This document shows, piece by piece, positions 33,592 to 41,758 of a DNA stretch of 64,000 bases. The translations under genes were made by a program, and so were the position numbers. Position 1 is the first letter of the stretch. Every line of letters starts with the position of its first letter. Location of the stretch: contig DATLNE010000040.1 in assembly GCA_035536915.1 (NCBI GenBank), forward strand, positions 57,496 through 121,495, written 5' to 3'. A model generated the notes under the pieces. The model searched no databases and had not been told where the DNA came from. It was given only the letters and a program-made list of their open reading frames with translations. This DNA comes from Acidimicrobiales bacterium. GTDB lineage: Bacteria > Actinomycetota > Acidimicrobiia > Acidimicrobiales > JAHWLA01.

Positions 33592-35524
33592 CGACATGGG
33601 GCCTGCGCGACTGCTGCTGAGCGGCATGCTGGCCGCCCTGTTGCTGGCCGCCGTGCCCGCCTCGGCCGACGACGGCGGCGCCGACAGCGATCGCCTCATC
33701 GTGCACGTGCGGGGTGACGGCGTCCCCGCCGTAGGCACCGTGGAGCGCAAGCTCATGCCCGGCATGTGGTCGGTGCGCGTGCCCAAGGGTCGAGGGGCCG
33801 CCACCGTCGAGCGCCTCCGTGGGCAAGCGGGCGTCGTGTGGGCCGAGCCCGACCGCCGCGTGTCGCTGGCCGTCACCCCCACCGATCCGTGCTTCGCGCC
33901 GCCGTCGTCGTCGGTGTGCGGCAGCACCGACCAGTGGGGCTTGGTCCGCATCGGCGCGCCTCAGGCCTGGGACGTCACCCGGGGCAACTCGTCGGTCGTC
34001 GTCGCCGTGCTCGACACGGGCGTGCAGGCCACCCACCCCGACCTGGCGGGCAAGGTCGTCACCGGCTCCAACTTCAGCGACAGCCCCTACACCGACGACC
34101 GCCACGGCCACGGCACCCATGTGGCGGGCACCATCGCCGCCCTGACCGACAACGGCCGCGGCGTGGCGGGCCTCGGTTGGAACACCACCGTGCGGGCCGT
34201 CAAGGTCCTCGACGACTCGGGCACAGGCTACGTATCCGACGTGGTGAGCGGCATCAACGAGGCGGTGGTCACCGGGACCAAGGTCGTGAACCTTTCACTG
34301 GCCGACACCAACCCGTCGGCGGCCCTCGACCAAGCGGTGCAGGCCGCCCGTCGGGCCGGCTTGGTGGTGGTCGCCGCTGCGGGCAACGACAGCAACCCCC
34401 GCACCACCCGCAACTACCCGGCCGCCGTCGACGGCGTGATCGGGGTGGCGGCCACCGACCGCAACGACGCCCTCGGCGGCTTCTCCAACCGGGGTTCGTG
34501 GGTCTCGATCGCCGCCCCCGGCGCAGGCATCGTGTCGACGTGCACCACGGCCATCGGCAACGCCTGCAGGTCCACTACCGGCTACGCCATCTTCAGCGGT
34601 ACCTCGATGGCCACGCCGCACGTGTCGGCGGCCGCCGCCTTGGTGTTCGCTGCCAATCCCGGCATCGGAGGGGACCAGGTGCGGTCTCGCCTGGCGTCGA
34701 GCGCCCGTCCCATCGCGGGAACCGGCACCGACTTCCAGTGGGGCCGCCTCGACGTGGGTGCCGCTTTGCAGGGGGTCGGCCCCGGCTACTGGATGGTCGC
34801 CCGCGACGGCGGCATCTTCAACTTCGGTGCGGCCGGGTTCCACGGCTCGGCAGGGGGCGACGGGCTGCGCAACCCCGTCGTCGGCATGTCGGGCACGCCC
34901 AGCCGCCGCGGCTACTGGCTGGTGACGTCGAACGGCCAGGTCCTGTCGTACGGCGACGCCCGCAACTACGGCGGCACCGAGGGGCTTCGACTCAACGCCC
35001 CCGTCCTCGGCATGGAATCGACGCCGTCGGGCGGCGGGTACTGGGTGGTGGCGGCCGACGGCGGCATCTTCACCTTCGGCAACGCCGCCTTCCACGGCTC
35101 GACGGGCGGCATGCCGCTCAACCAGCCGGTGGTGGCCTTGGCGACGGCTCCGACGGGCGCCGGCTACTGGATGGTGGCCCGCGACGGCGGCATCTTCACC
35201 TTCGGCGACGCCCGCTTCTTCGGCTCGATGGGCGGCAAGCCCCTCAACCAGCCGGTGGTCGGCATGGCGGTGACGCCCTCGGGCAACGGCTACTGGATGG
35301 TCGCCTCCGACGGCGGCATCTTCGCCTTCGGCGACGCCGGGTTCTACGGGTCGATGGGCGGCAAGCCCCTTAACAAGCCGATCATCGGCATCCGCCCCAC
35401 GCCTTCGGGGCGGGGCTACTGGATGGTGGCGTCCGACGGTGGCATCTTCACCTTCGGCGACGCAGCCTTCCTCGGGTCGACCGGCGGCATGCCGCTGAAC
35501 GCCCCCATTGTCGGCATGGGTTAA
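33584..35524 (+). CDS. secreted S8 serine peptidase with six C-terminal 42-residue repeats
   Basis: Protein of 646 residues. Signal peptide near residues 1-28 (LLLAAVPASA), prodomain-like segment about 35-95, subtilase domain about 115-395 with catalytic Asp in VAVLDTGVQ (near 144), His in HGHGTHVAGT (near 176) and Ser in SGTSMATPHVSA (near 340). Residues 401-646 are six repeats of the form GYWMVASDGGIFTFGDAxF. The same repeat array ends the next two proteins. Probably acts outside the membrane on wall or surface proteins. It is the last gene of the exporter run; 127 bp follow before the next start. Confidence 0.93.
   Translation: MNDDMGPARLLLSGMLAALLLAAVPASADDGGADSDRLIVHVRGDGVPAVGTVERKLMPGMWSVRVPKGRGAATVERLRGQAGVVWAEPDRRVSLAVTPTDPCFAPPSSSVCGSTDQWGLVRIGAPQAWDVTRGNSSVVVAVLDTGVQATHPDLAGKVVTGSNFSDSPYTDDRHGHGTHVAGTIAALTDNGRGVAGLGWNTTVRAVKVLDDSGTGYVSDVVSGINEAVVTGTKVVNLSLADTNPSAALDQAVQAARRAGLVVVAAAGNDSNPRTTRNYPAAVDGVIGVAATDRNDALGGFSNRGSWVSIAAPGAGIVSTCTTAIGNACRSTTGYAIFSGTSMATPHVSAAAALVFAANPGIGGDQVRSRLASSARPIAGTGTDFQWGRLDVGAALQGVGPGYWMVARDGGIFNFGAAGFHGSAGGDGLRNPVVGMSGTPSRRGYWLVTSNGQVLSYGDARNYGGTEGLRLNAPVLGMESTPSGGGYWVVAADGGIFTFGNAAFHGSTGGMPLNQPVVALATAPTGAGYWMVARDGGIFTFGDARFFGSMGGKPLNQPVVGMAVTPSGNGYWMVASDGGIFAFGDAGFYGSMGGKPLNKPIIGIRPTPSGRGYWMVASDGGIFTFGDAAFLGSTGGMPLNAPIVGMG
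34784..35521 (+). repeat. six tandem 126-bp repeats encoding a predicted six-bladed propeller
   Basis: Period 42 codons. Each unit runs GYW-x-V-x-x-DGGIFTFG-x-A-x-F-x-GS-x-GG-x-x-L-N-x-P-V-V-G-M. The second unit is the most diverged (GYWLVTSNGQVLSYGD) and the sixth stops early at PIVGMG. Confidence 0.9.
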
Positions 35525-35650
35525 CGCCTCGCCTTTTTGTGCCGATAAAGGAACGTCTGGGTCAGGTCGTTCGTCTACGTCACGTCCTGCCGTAACATCG
35601 TCAACACCAGCAACATCCGCAACGACGGGACATCAGCGGCGGTGCCTCCC

Positions 35651-37492
35651 ATGCAAAAACTCCTCTTACGCTCCCTGTTCGTGCTGGCCGTCGTCGGGCT
35701 GGTGCAGTTCGCCCCCGTCCGGATGGCGTGGGCGGCTCCTGCGACCCGCGCCGCCCTCGTGCGCGACGCCACCGCAGGCGCCCGTGCCGTCGGCTTCCCC
35801 GCCTCGCACCTCGGCGTGCGCTGGACCGGCGACGAAGAAGCAGTCGTCGAGGTCCGCACCCTTGGTCCCGGCGGCTGGACCGACTGGCAGCCGGTGACCG
35901 TCGACCACGACCTGACCGACGCCGCGGGCGGGCCGGTCATCGCCGGCCTCCTGCGGGTCGATCGGGCCGAGAAGATCGAGACCCGGGTCGTCTCCGGGGA
36001 TGCCCGCGACGTCGAGGTGCACGCCATCGACACCCGCAACGGGCCCAAGCGGCTGGTGCGGGCCAAGCCCGCCTCGGCCACCGCCTCGATGGCCGACACA
36101 CGAGTGGGCCAGCCGGGCGTGATCACCCGGGCGCAGTGGGGCGCCGACGAGTCGTTGCGGCGCAGCTCGCCGTCGTTCGCCCCCATCAAGCGGCTGATCG
36201 TGCACCACACCGTCACCGGCAACGGCGACCCCGATCCGGCCGCCACCGTGCGGGCCATCTACACGTACCACGTGCAGGGCAACGGCTGGGCCGACATCGG
36301 CTACAACTTCCTGGTCGACGAGCAGGGCCGCGTCTACGAAGGCCGCTACTCCCGCCGGTACGCAGCCGGCGAGGTCCCCACCGGCGAGGACACCAGTGGC
36401 CGGGGCGTCGTGGGCGCCCATGCCGGCGGGGCCAACACCGGTTCGGTCGGCATCGCCATGCTGGGCACCTACACCTCGGTCGGCCCCACGGCGAACGCAC
36501 TTAACGGGCTGCAGGCCATGCTGGCCTGGAAGGCCGACCGCCACGACATCAACGTGCAGGCGTCGGCCACCTTCACCCGTTCCGACGGCGCCACCGTGCA
36601 GCTTCCCAACATCTCCGGCCATCGCGACAGCGTGTCGACCAGCTGCCCCGGCCAGGTCCTCTACGACATGCTGCCCGGCATCCGCGACCGGGTGAGCCGG
36701 ATCATCGCCTCGGCCCACGGGCTCACCAAGGGCTACTGGACGGCAGCGAGCGACGGGCGGGTGTACGCCTTCGGCGAAGCGCCCTTCCACGGGTCGATGG
36801 AGGGGAAGCGCATGAACGCCCCCGTCATCGCCATGACGACGACGCCCAACGGCGGCGGCTACTGGCTGCTCGGCTCCGACGGCGGCATCTTCTCCTTCGG
36901 CAACGCCGTCTTCCACGGCTCGACGGGCGGCATGCGGTTGAACAAGCCGGTCGTCGCCATGGCCGCCACCCCGACGGGCAACGGCTACTGGCTGGTGGCC
37001 TCCGACGGCGGCATCTTCACCTTCGGCGACGCCCAGTTCTTCGGCTCGATGGGTGGCAAGCCGCTCAACAAGCCCGTGGTCGGCATGGCCCCCACCCGGT
37101 CAGGGTTCGGCTACTGGCTGGTGGCGTCCGACGGCGGCATTTTCACCTTCGGCGACGCTGCTTTCTATGGTTCGACTGGCAGCATCAAGCTGAACTCGCC
37201 CATCACCAGCATGACGGCGGCCTCCGACGGCAGCGGCTACTGGATGGTGGCGGGCGACGGCGGCGTGTTCGCCTTCAACGTGCCCTTCCACGGCAGCGTG
37301 CCCGGCCTCGGCCTGTCGTCGTTCGCCGGGTCCTCGGCCATGCGGGCCACCTCGACCAGGGGCGGCTACTACGTGCTCGGCCTCGACGGCAGCGTCTACA
37401 CCTTCGGCGACGCCCGCTTCCACGGCGCTCGGGCCGTCTCGCCCGCCGCCGCTCGCGACATGGCCCTCCTCGATGCTCCTCCGACCTCTTAG
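35651..37492 (+). CDS. secreted N-acetylmuramoyl-L-alanine amidase with six C-terminal repeats
   Basis: Protein of about 613 residues. Signal peptide in the first 30 residues (ending RMAWAAPA), an N-terminal beta domain, then a PGRP/amidase_2 domain (about 155-345) with zinc ligands in LIVHHTVTGN and SGHRDSVSTSCPG (His and Cys) and the family IGYNFLVDEQGRVYEGR. It should cut the lactyl-amide bond between MurNAc and the stem peptide. Residues about 361-613 are six 42-residue repeats of the shared type. The ATG at 35651 is taken; a GTG 9 bp upstream is in frame. A -10-like TAACAT lies at 35593-35598. Confidence 0.93.
   Translation: MQKLLLRSLFVLAVVGLVQFAPVRMAWAAPATRAALVRDATAGARAVGFPASHLGVRWTGDEEAVVEVRTLGPGGWTDWQPVTVDHDLTDAAGGPVIAGLLRVDRAEKIETRVVSGDARDVEVHAIDTRNGPKRLVRAKPASATASMADTRVGQPGVITRAQWGADESLRRSSPSFAPIKRLIVHHTVTGNGDPDPAATVRAIYTYHVQGNGWADIGYNFLVDEQGRVYEGRYSRRYAAGEVPTGEDTSGRGVVGAHAGGANTGSVGIAMLGTYTSVGPTANALNGLQAMLAWKADRHDINVQASATFTRSDGATVQLPNISGHRDSVSTSCPGQVLYDMLPGIRDRVSRIIASAHGLTKGYWTAASDGRVYAFGEAPFHGSMEGKRMNAPVIAMTTTPNGGGYWLLGSDGGIFSFGNAVFHGSTGGMRLNKPVVAMAATPTGNGYWLVASDGGIFTFGDAQFFGSMGGKPLNKPVVGMAPTRSGFGYWLVASDGGIFTFGDAAFYGSTGSIKLNSPITSMTAASDGSGYWMVAGDGGVFAFNVPFHGSVPGLGLSSFAGSSAMRATSTRGGYYVLGLDGSVYTFGDARFHGARAVSPAAARDMALLDAPPTS
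36731..37489 (+). repeat. six tandem repeats of the amidase
   Basis: Same 42-residue unit as in the subtilase (GYWLVASDGGIFTFGDA most typical). The fifth and sixth units are degenerate (VFAFNVPFHGSVPGLG; GYYVLGLDGSVYTFG) in the same way as the last two units of the SpoIID-type protein. Confidence 0.9.
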
Positions 37493-37502
37493 GGTGACCT
37501 TG

Positions 37503-39434
37503 ATGACTCGTTCCTGGCGGCTGCTGGCCGTCGTCGCACTGCTCGCCGCCGCGCTCGTCGTCGGCGACGCCGGCGTCTCGCCCGTGCGGGCCTACCCCGG
37601 CACCCACGTCAACCTGACGGGCCACGGCTGGGGCCACGGCCGCGGCATGGGCCAGTACGGCGCCCAGGGCTACGCCACCAACCACGGGTGGGCGTGGGAC
37701 CGGATCCTCGGCCACTACTACTCCAACACGACAATGTCCGACATCGGCAACCCGGCCATCTCCGTGCACATCACACGGAAGGACGGCCAGGACATGATCT
37801 TGGAAGGCCCGCTCACCGTCGACGGCGTGGGCGGCGCGCACGGCGCCACGCTGGTGCGGCGCATCGGTGCGAACCAGTTGCAGGTGTTCACCTCAGGTGG
37901 CTGCGGGGGCACAGGCGGCTGGGTGAGCCGGGCCGTGCTCGGTGGCCCGGTGCGCGTGCACACAAGCGGCGGCTCCACGCTGGCGTTGTGCGAGTCGGGC
38001 CTGCCCCGCCTCTACCGGGGACGCATGGAGGTTGTCGACGGCAACGGCGCCGCCCGCCTCGTCAACCACCTCGACTTGCAGGGCTACCTCTACGGCGTGG
38101 TGCCGCGGGAGAGCCCGGGGTGGTTCCACGCCGAGGCGTTGCGGGCGCAGGCCGTGGCCGCCCGCTCGTACGCCGCCGCCTCGAACCGCGACCCGTATGC
38201 CAACCAGTGCGACACCATCTCGTGCCAGGTCTACGGCGGCAAGGGCTACAAGGGCGGCGACAACCTCGAAGGGGCCACCACCACGGCCGCTGTCGACTTC
38301 ACCCATGGCAAGGTGCGGCGGTTCGGTGACGGGCGCATCGCCTCCACCGAGTTCTCCTCGTCGACCGGCGGCTACACGGCGGGCGGCGCGTTCCCCGCGG
38401 TCCCCGACGCGGGCGACAACGTGTCGTCGAACCCCAACCACACCTGGACCGCGGCCGTTCCGGTGAGCGACATCCAGGCCCGCTACCCCTCGCTCGGCAC
38501 GCTTGTTGCCGTCGACGTGACCAACCGCAACGGCTTGGGCGACATGGGCGGGCGCGTCACGTCGCTCGTGCTGCGGGGCAGCAACGGCAACGTCACGTTG
38601 ACCGGCAACCAGTTCCGCAGCGCCTTCGGGCTGAAGTCCGACTGGTTCAGCGTGCAAGGCCAGCCCAGCGGCGGCGTCGACGGCTACTGGGCGGTTGCGC
38701 CCGACGGCGGCATCTTCACCTTCGGCAACGCCCCGTTCTACGGCTCCATGGGCGGGCAGTACCTGGCCAAGCCCATCGTGGGCATGGCGGCCAAGCCCGA
38801 CAGCACCGGCTACTGGATGGTGGCGACCGACGGCGGCATCTTCACCTTCGGGGGCGCCACATTCTTCGGCTCGATGGGCGGCAAGCCGCTCAACAAGCCG
38901 ATCGTCGGCATGGCGCCCACGCCCTCGGGCAACGGCTATTGGATGGTGGCGTCCGACGGTGGCATCTTCACCTTCGGCGACGCCGCCTTCCTCGGCTCGA
39001 TGGGCGGCCTCCACCTCAACAAGCCCATCGTCGGCATGGCGTCCACGCCCTCGGGCAACGGCTACTGGATGGTGGCGTCCGACGGTGGCATCTTCACCTT
39101 CGGCGACGCCGCCTTCCTCGGCTCGACCGGGGGCCAGCCGCTCAACTCCCCGGTGGTCGGCATGACGACGACGCGCAACGGCCAGGGCTACTGGTTGCTG
39201 GCGGCCGACGGCGGCATCTTCACCTTCGGCGTGCCGTTCCACGGGTCGCTGCCGGGCATCGGTGCGCCCGGCCCCGCGGTTGACATGCGCGCCACCTCGA
39301 CCGACGGCGGCTACCTGATCGTGACCGACAGCGGCCACGTCTACCCGTTCGGCGACGCTCCCAACTTCGGCCAGGTCGCCGGCACCCCCGGCTTCCGCGG
39401 CGGCATCGAAGGCATGGAAGTCCGCCGCTACTGA
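37503..39434 (+). CDS. secreted SpoIID/LytB-domain protein with six C-terminal repeats
   Basis: Protein of about 643 residues. Signal peptide (LLAVVALLAAALVVGDAG), a strand-rich region with GHGWGHGRGMGQYGAQGYA, and the SpoIID core LYGVVPRESPGWFHAEALRAQAVAARSY (quoted in parts: LYGVVPRESPGW and EALRAQAVAARSY) near residues 195-225. SpoIID is a lytic transglycosylase acting on denuded glycan strands, and LytB modifies amidase activity. Following an amidase that removes stem peptides, the two could act in sequence as in sporulation (inference). Residues about 394-643 are six shared repeats. It overlaps the convergent HNH gene by 7 bp. Confidence 0.92.
   Translation: MTRSWRLLAVVALLAAALVVGDAGVSPVRAYPGTHVNLTGHGWGHGRGMGQYGAQGYATNHGWAWDRILGHYYSNTTMSDIGNPAISVHITRKDGQDMILEGPLTVDGVGGAHGATLVRRIGANQLQVFTSGGCGGTGGWVSRAVLGGPVRVHTSGGSTLALCESGLPRLYRGRMEVVDGNGAARLVNHLDLQGYLYGVVPRESPGWFHAEALRAQAVAARSYAAASNRDPYANQCDTISCQVYGGKGYKGGDNLEGATTTAAVDFTHGKVRRFGDGRIASTEFSSSTGGYTAGGAFPAVPDAGDNVSSNPNHTWTAAVPVSDIQARYPSLGTLVAVDVTNRNGLGDMGGRVTSLVLRGSNGNVTLTGNQFRSAFGLKSDWFSVQGQPSGGVDGYWAVAPDGGIFTFGNAPFYGSMGGQYLAKPIVGMAAKPDSTGYWMVATDGGIFTFGGATFFGSMGGKPLNKPIVGMAPTPSGNGYWMVASDGGIFTFGDAAFLGSMGGLHLNKPIVGMASTPSGNGYWMVASDGGIFTFGDAAFLGSTGGQPLNSPVVGMTTTRNGQGYWLLAADGGIFTFGVPFHGSLPGIGAPGPAVDMRATSTDGGYLIVTDSGHVYPFGDAPNFGQVAGTPGFRGGIEGMEVRRY
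38682..39431 (+). repeat. six tandem repeats of the SpoIID-type protein
   Basis: Units two to four are nearly perfect copies of the consensus. DNA near 38934 and 39061 is almost identical over about 60 bp to DNA near 35422 in the subtilase, which suggests recombination between arrays. Confidence 0.9.
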
Positions 39435-40558
39435 CGCAGGGCGGTCAGCATCCCCGGCGGTCGGGTGGTGAGGGTGCGGCCTCTTGGGTCGGTGATCACC
39501 AAGGTGCCGTCGAGCTCCAACTTCTCGGACCAGCCGGGTTGGTGGCCAAGGTGGTGGTGCCTGCTGCACTTGAGGACCAAGTTGTCGAGGCTGGTGGTCC
39601 CGCCGTCATGCCATGGCACCACGTGGTGTGCCTCGCACCACTGCGACGGGCGGTCGCACCCTTCGAACCGGCAATGCAGGTCGCGCAGGACCAGAGCCGA
39701 CCACAACGGCGCCGGGATCGTCCGGGTCGAGGTGCCGTAGTCGAGGATCGTGCTGCGGCCGTCCGTGACGACACGATGGATGGCGGCGTCGCACGCCAGT
39801 GCCTGCACCGACGCACCGTCGAGCAGCCCACCGCCCACGAAGCTCCCACCCTTGCCGGCACGCAGGGCCTCGTAGTCGACCACCACGTTCAGGTGCGGGC
39901 GATGCCTGCCACCGCGACGGCCGCCCTGGTGGTCGAGGAAGAAGCGGCACACGTCGACCAATGCGTCGGCCCTGCGCTGCGACGGCAGCACGTCGGCGTC
40001 GTCCACCATCGCCAGCCGCAACGCGGTTGCCACCGTCTCGCCGCCCAGTGGGTCTAACGAACCGGTCAACTCCCATTGGCCGTCCAGGGTCTGCGACAGG
40101 TGCACGCCCTTTTCGAACTCGGGCTCGATGTCGAGCATCGCCTTCCACCGCTGCATGGCCAACGCGGTGTCGGCTACCGACAGGTCGAGCAGCGCGGGCA
40201 CCACTGCCGCCTCGTGCTCTGCGAACTCCGGCGTGGCATTGCGAACGATGGCCTGCACCTGGCCGCCCGACAGGCTTCCCGACAACCAGCACTCGGCGGT
40301 CAACGGCAACGTCCGCAGCTTCTTCGCGGTGGATGCCGTCGACTTGGCGGTGCTCGACGTCATGCCTGCGTGGTGCCTGAGCCAGGCCGTCATCGACGTC
40401 GCTCCGTCGAGTTCCCACAGGGCCTCGGCGTCGAACTCAGCAGCCGCCTTCGAGGCCTTGGCCGTCAGCGCGTCGATAAGCGAGAACAACTCCGCCAAGG
40501 CGCCGCCGTCGAGCGGGACCTCCAGCTTTTCGACGGCTTCTCGCAGCACACCGAACAC
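39428..40558 (-). CDS. DUF222 / HNH endonuclease protein (13E12 family)
   Basis: Protein of 376 residues. N-terminal DUF222 helical domain and C-terminal HNH nuclease fold with CRFEGCDRPSQWCEAHHVVPW, then GGTTSLDNLVLKCSRHHHL. This is the multi-copy actinobacterial family called 13E12 in mycobacteria; some members sit in mobile or repeat contexts, but the biological role is unknown. No terminal repeats are visible around this copy. Its promoter side holds an AT-rich hairpin. Confidence 0.88.
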   Translation of the reverse strand: MFGVLREAVEKLEVPLDGGALAELFSLIDALTAKASKAAAEFDAEALWELDGATSMTAWLRHHAGMTSSTAKSTASTAKKLRTLPLTAECWLSGSLSGGQVQAIVRNATPEFAEHEAAVVPALLDLSVADTALAMQRWKAMLDIEPEFEKGVHLSQTLDGQWELTGSLDPLGGETVATALRLAMVDDADVLPSQRRADALVDVCRFFLDHQGGRRGGRHRPHLNVVVDYEALRAGKGGSFVGGGLLDGASVQALACDAAIHRVVTDGRSTILDYGTSTRTIPAPLWSALVLRDLHCRFEGCDRPSQWCEAHHVVPWHDGGTTSLDNLVLKCSRHHHLGHQPGWSEKLELDGTLVITDPRGRTLTTRPPGMLTALRQ

Positions 40559-40597
40559 CTTCTAATCGTACGTGTGTTCGATCGCAAAATCAAGGAA

Positions 40598-40620
40598 AAA
40601 CCCTTGTAAACAAAGGGTTT
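40598..40620. repeat. AT-rich inverted repeat in divergent promoter region
   Basis: AAACCCTT (40598-40605) and AAGGGTTT (40613-40620) pair across seven bases. The surrounding 40559-40625 stretch is distinctly AT-rich for this genome and lies between the divergent HNH and mannosyltransferase genes. Possible operator. Confidence 0.4.
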
Positions 40621-40655
40621 GTTGACCCGTCGGCGCTTCCACTGCCACGACGCGG

Positions 40656-40661
40656 TACGGT
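40656..40661 (+). promoter_or_regulatory. -10 element, leaderless PIG-V-like gene 1
   Basis: TACGGT lies 8 nt before the GTG at 40670, which supports that start over an upstream TTG. Confidence 0.45.
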
Positions 40662-40669
40662 GCCCCGCC

Positions 40670-41758
40670 GTGCCCAACCTCGCGTGGCTCGCCCTCCCGC
40701 TGGCCGCCTTCGCTGCGTCACGCTTCGTCGGGCTGGTGGCCGCCTACATGGTGCGCTTCGTCCTGCCCGGCACAGGCCTGCTCTTCGTCATGACCCGCTG
40801 GGACGCCACCTGGTACCTGATGATCGCCGAGCGCGGCTACCCGCGGCACCTGCCCGCAGGCGACGTGGGCACGCCGCTTGGCTTCTTCCCCCTCTACCCG
40901 CTGCTGATCCGCGGTGTCGAGGAGATCACCGGCATCGGCTACAAAGCCTCTGCTGTCACGGTGAACACCGCAGCCGCCGCGGCAGCCGCTGTGCTCGTGT
41001 GGCGCCTGGCCCGTGACGTGTTCGACGCCGAGACTGCCGACCGAGCCGCCTTGTTGTTCTGCTTCTTCCCCGGCTCCTACGCCCTCACGTTGGCCTACAC
41101 CGAGGGCATCTTCATCGCCTGTTCGGCCGCCTGCCTGCTGCTGCTCCACCACCGCCGCTTCTGGTGGGCGGCGCTGGCGGGCGGCATCGGCAGCGCGGCG
41201 CGCCCCACCGGCTACGTGCTCGCCTTGGCCTGTGCCTTCGCCGTGTTCATGCACTGGCGGGAAACCCGCGACTGGAAGCCACTGCCCACGCCTGTCCTCG
41301 CGGCGGGCGGCCTCATCGCCTTCCTTGTGTTCCTCCACGTGCACACCGGCGACGCCTTCGCCTGGCAACGGGCGCAGGAGCGGGGGTGGGGGCAGCACCT
41401 GGGGTGGAGCGGGAGCATCCCCGACCGGGTCATCGACTACATCGCCTCTCCGGTCAACGAGCTCAACGTCTTCGTGCCCATCCTCACCGCGGTGGTCCTC
41501 GTCCCCCTGCTGTGGAACCTCGTGCGAGTACGGCCGCCGGGAGCCTGGCTGGTGTTCGTCGGCGCCAGCCTGGTGCCCAGCTTGTTCTCCACCTCCGTGG
41601 CCTTCACGCCTCGCCACCTCTTCTCGTTGTTCCCGCTGGTGATTGCCGCCGCCCACACCGTCCGCGGCGTGGCCTTCTCGGCGCTGCTGGCGCTGTGCGC
41701 GGGCACCTTCGCCTTCTTCGTCTTCGTCATGGGCGGAACCACGGGGGTGACGCCGTGA
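40670..41758 (+). CDS. PIG-V-like membrane mannosyltransferase, copy 1
   Basis: About 362 residues with eight to ten membrane helices. Seen: MTRWDATWYLMIAERGYPR near residue 40, whose W-D-x-x-W-Y is the luminal/periplasmic catalytic-site pattern of PIG-V-type GT-C enzymes, GFFPLYPLLIRG, and FTPRHLFSLFPL near the end. Uses a polyprenyl-phosphate sugar (probably mannose) on the outer face of the membrane. It is a tandem paralogue of the next gene, with a 4-bp overlap. Confidence 0.85.
   Translation: MPNLAWLALPLAAFAASRFVGLVAAYMVRFVLPGTGLLFVMTRWDATWYLMIAERGYPRHLPAGDVGTPLGFFPLYPLLIRGVEEITGIGYKASAVTVNTAAAAAAAVLVWRLARDVFDAETADRAALLFCFFPGSYALTLAYTEGIFIACSAACLLLLHHRRFWWAALAGGIGSAARPTGYVLALACAFAVFMHWRETRDWKPLPTPVLAAGGLIAFLVFLHVHTGDAFAWQRAQERGWGQHLGWSGSIPDRVIDYIASPVNELNVFVPILTAVVLVPLLWNLVRVRPPGAWLVFVGASLVPSLFSTSVAFTPRHLFSLFPLVIAAAHTVRGVAFSALLALCAGTFAFFVFVMGGTTGVTP

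Noticed and set aside
35525..35650. Possible c-di-AMP riboswitch before the cell-wall amidase
   Set aside because: Such riboswitches often precede actinobacterial wall hydrolases, but the gap is short and lacks the conserved segments; only a -10-like TAACAT is seen.
34784..39431. CRISPR-like or minisatellite reading of the 126-bp repeats
   Set aside because: The repeats are in frame, keep protein consensus and lack unique spacers; they are coding.
39428..40558. DUF222/HNH gene as part of an insertion sequence or intein
   Set aside because: No terminal repeats, target duplication or host-gene interruption is visible around it.
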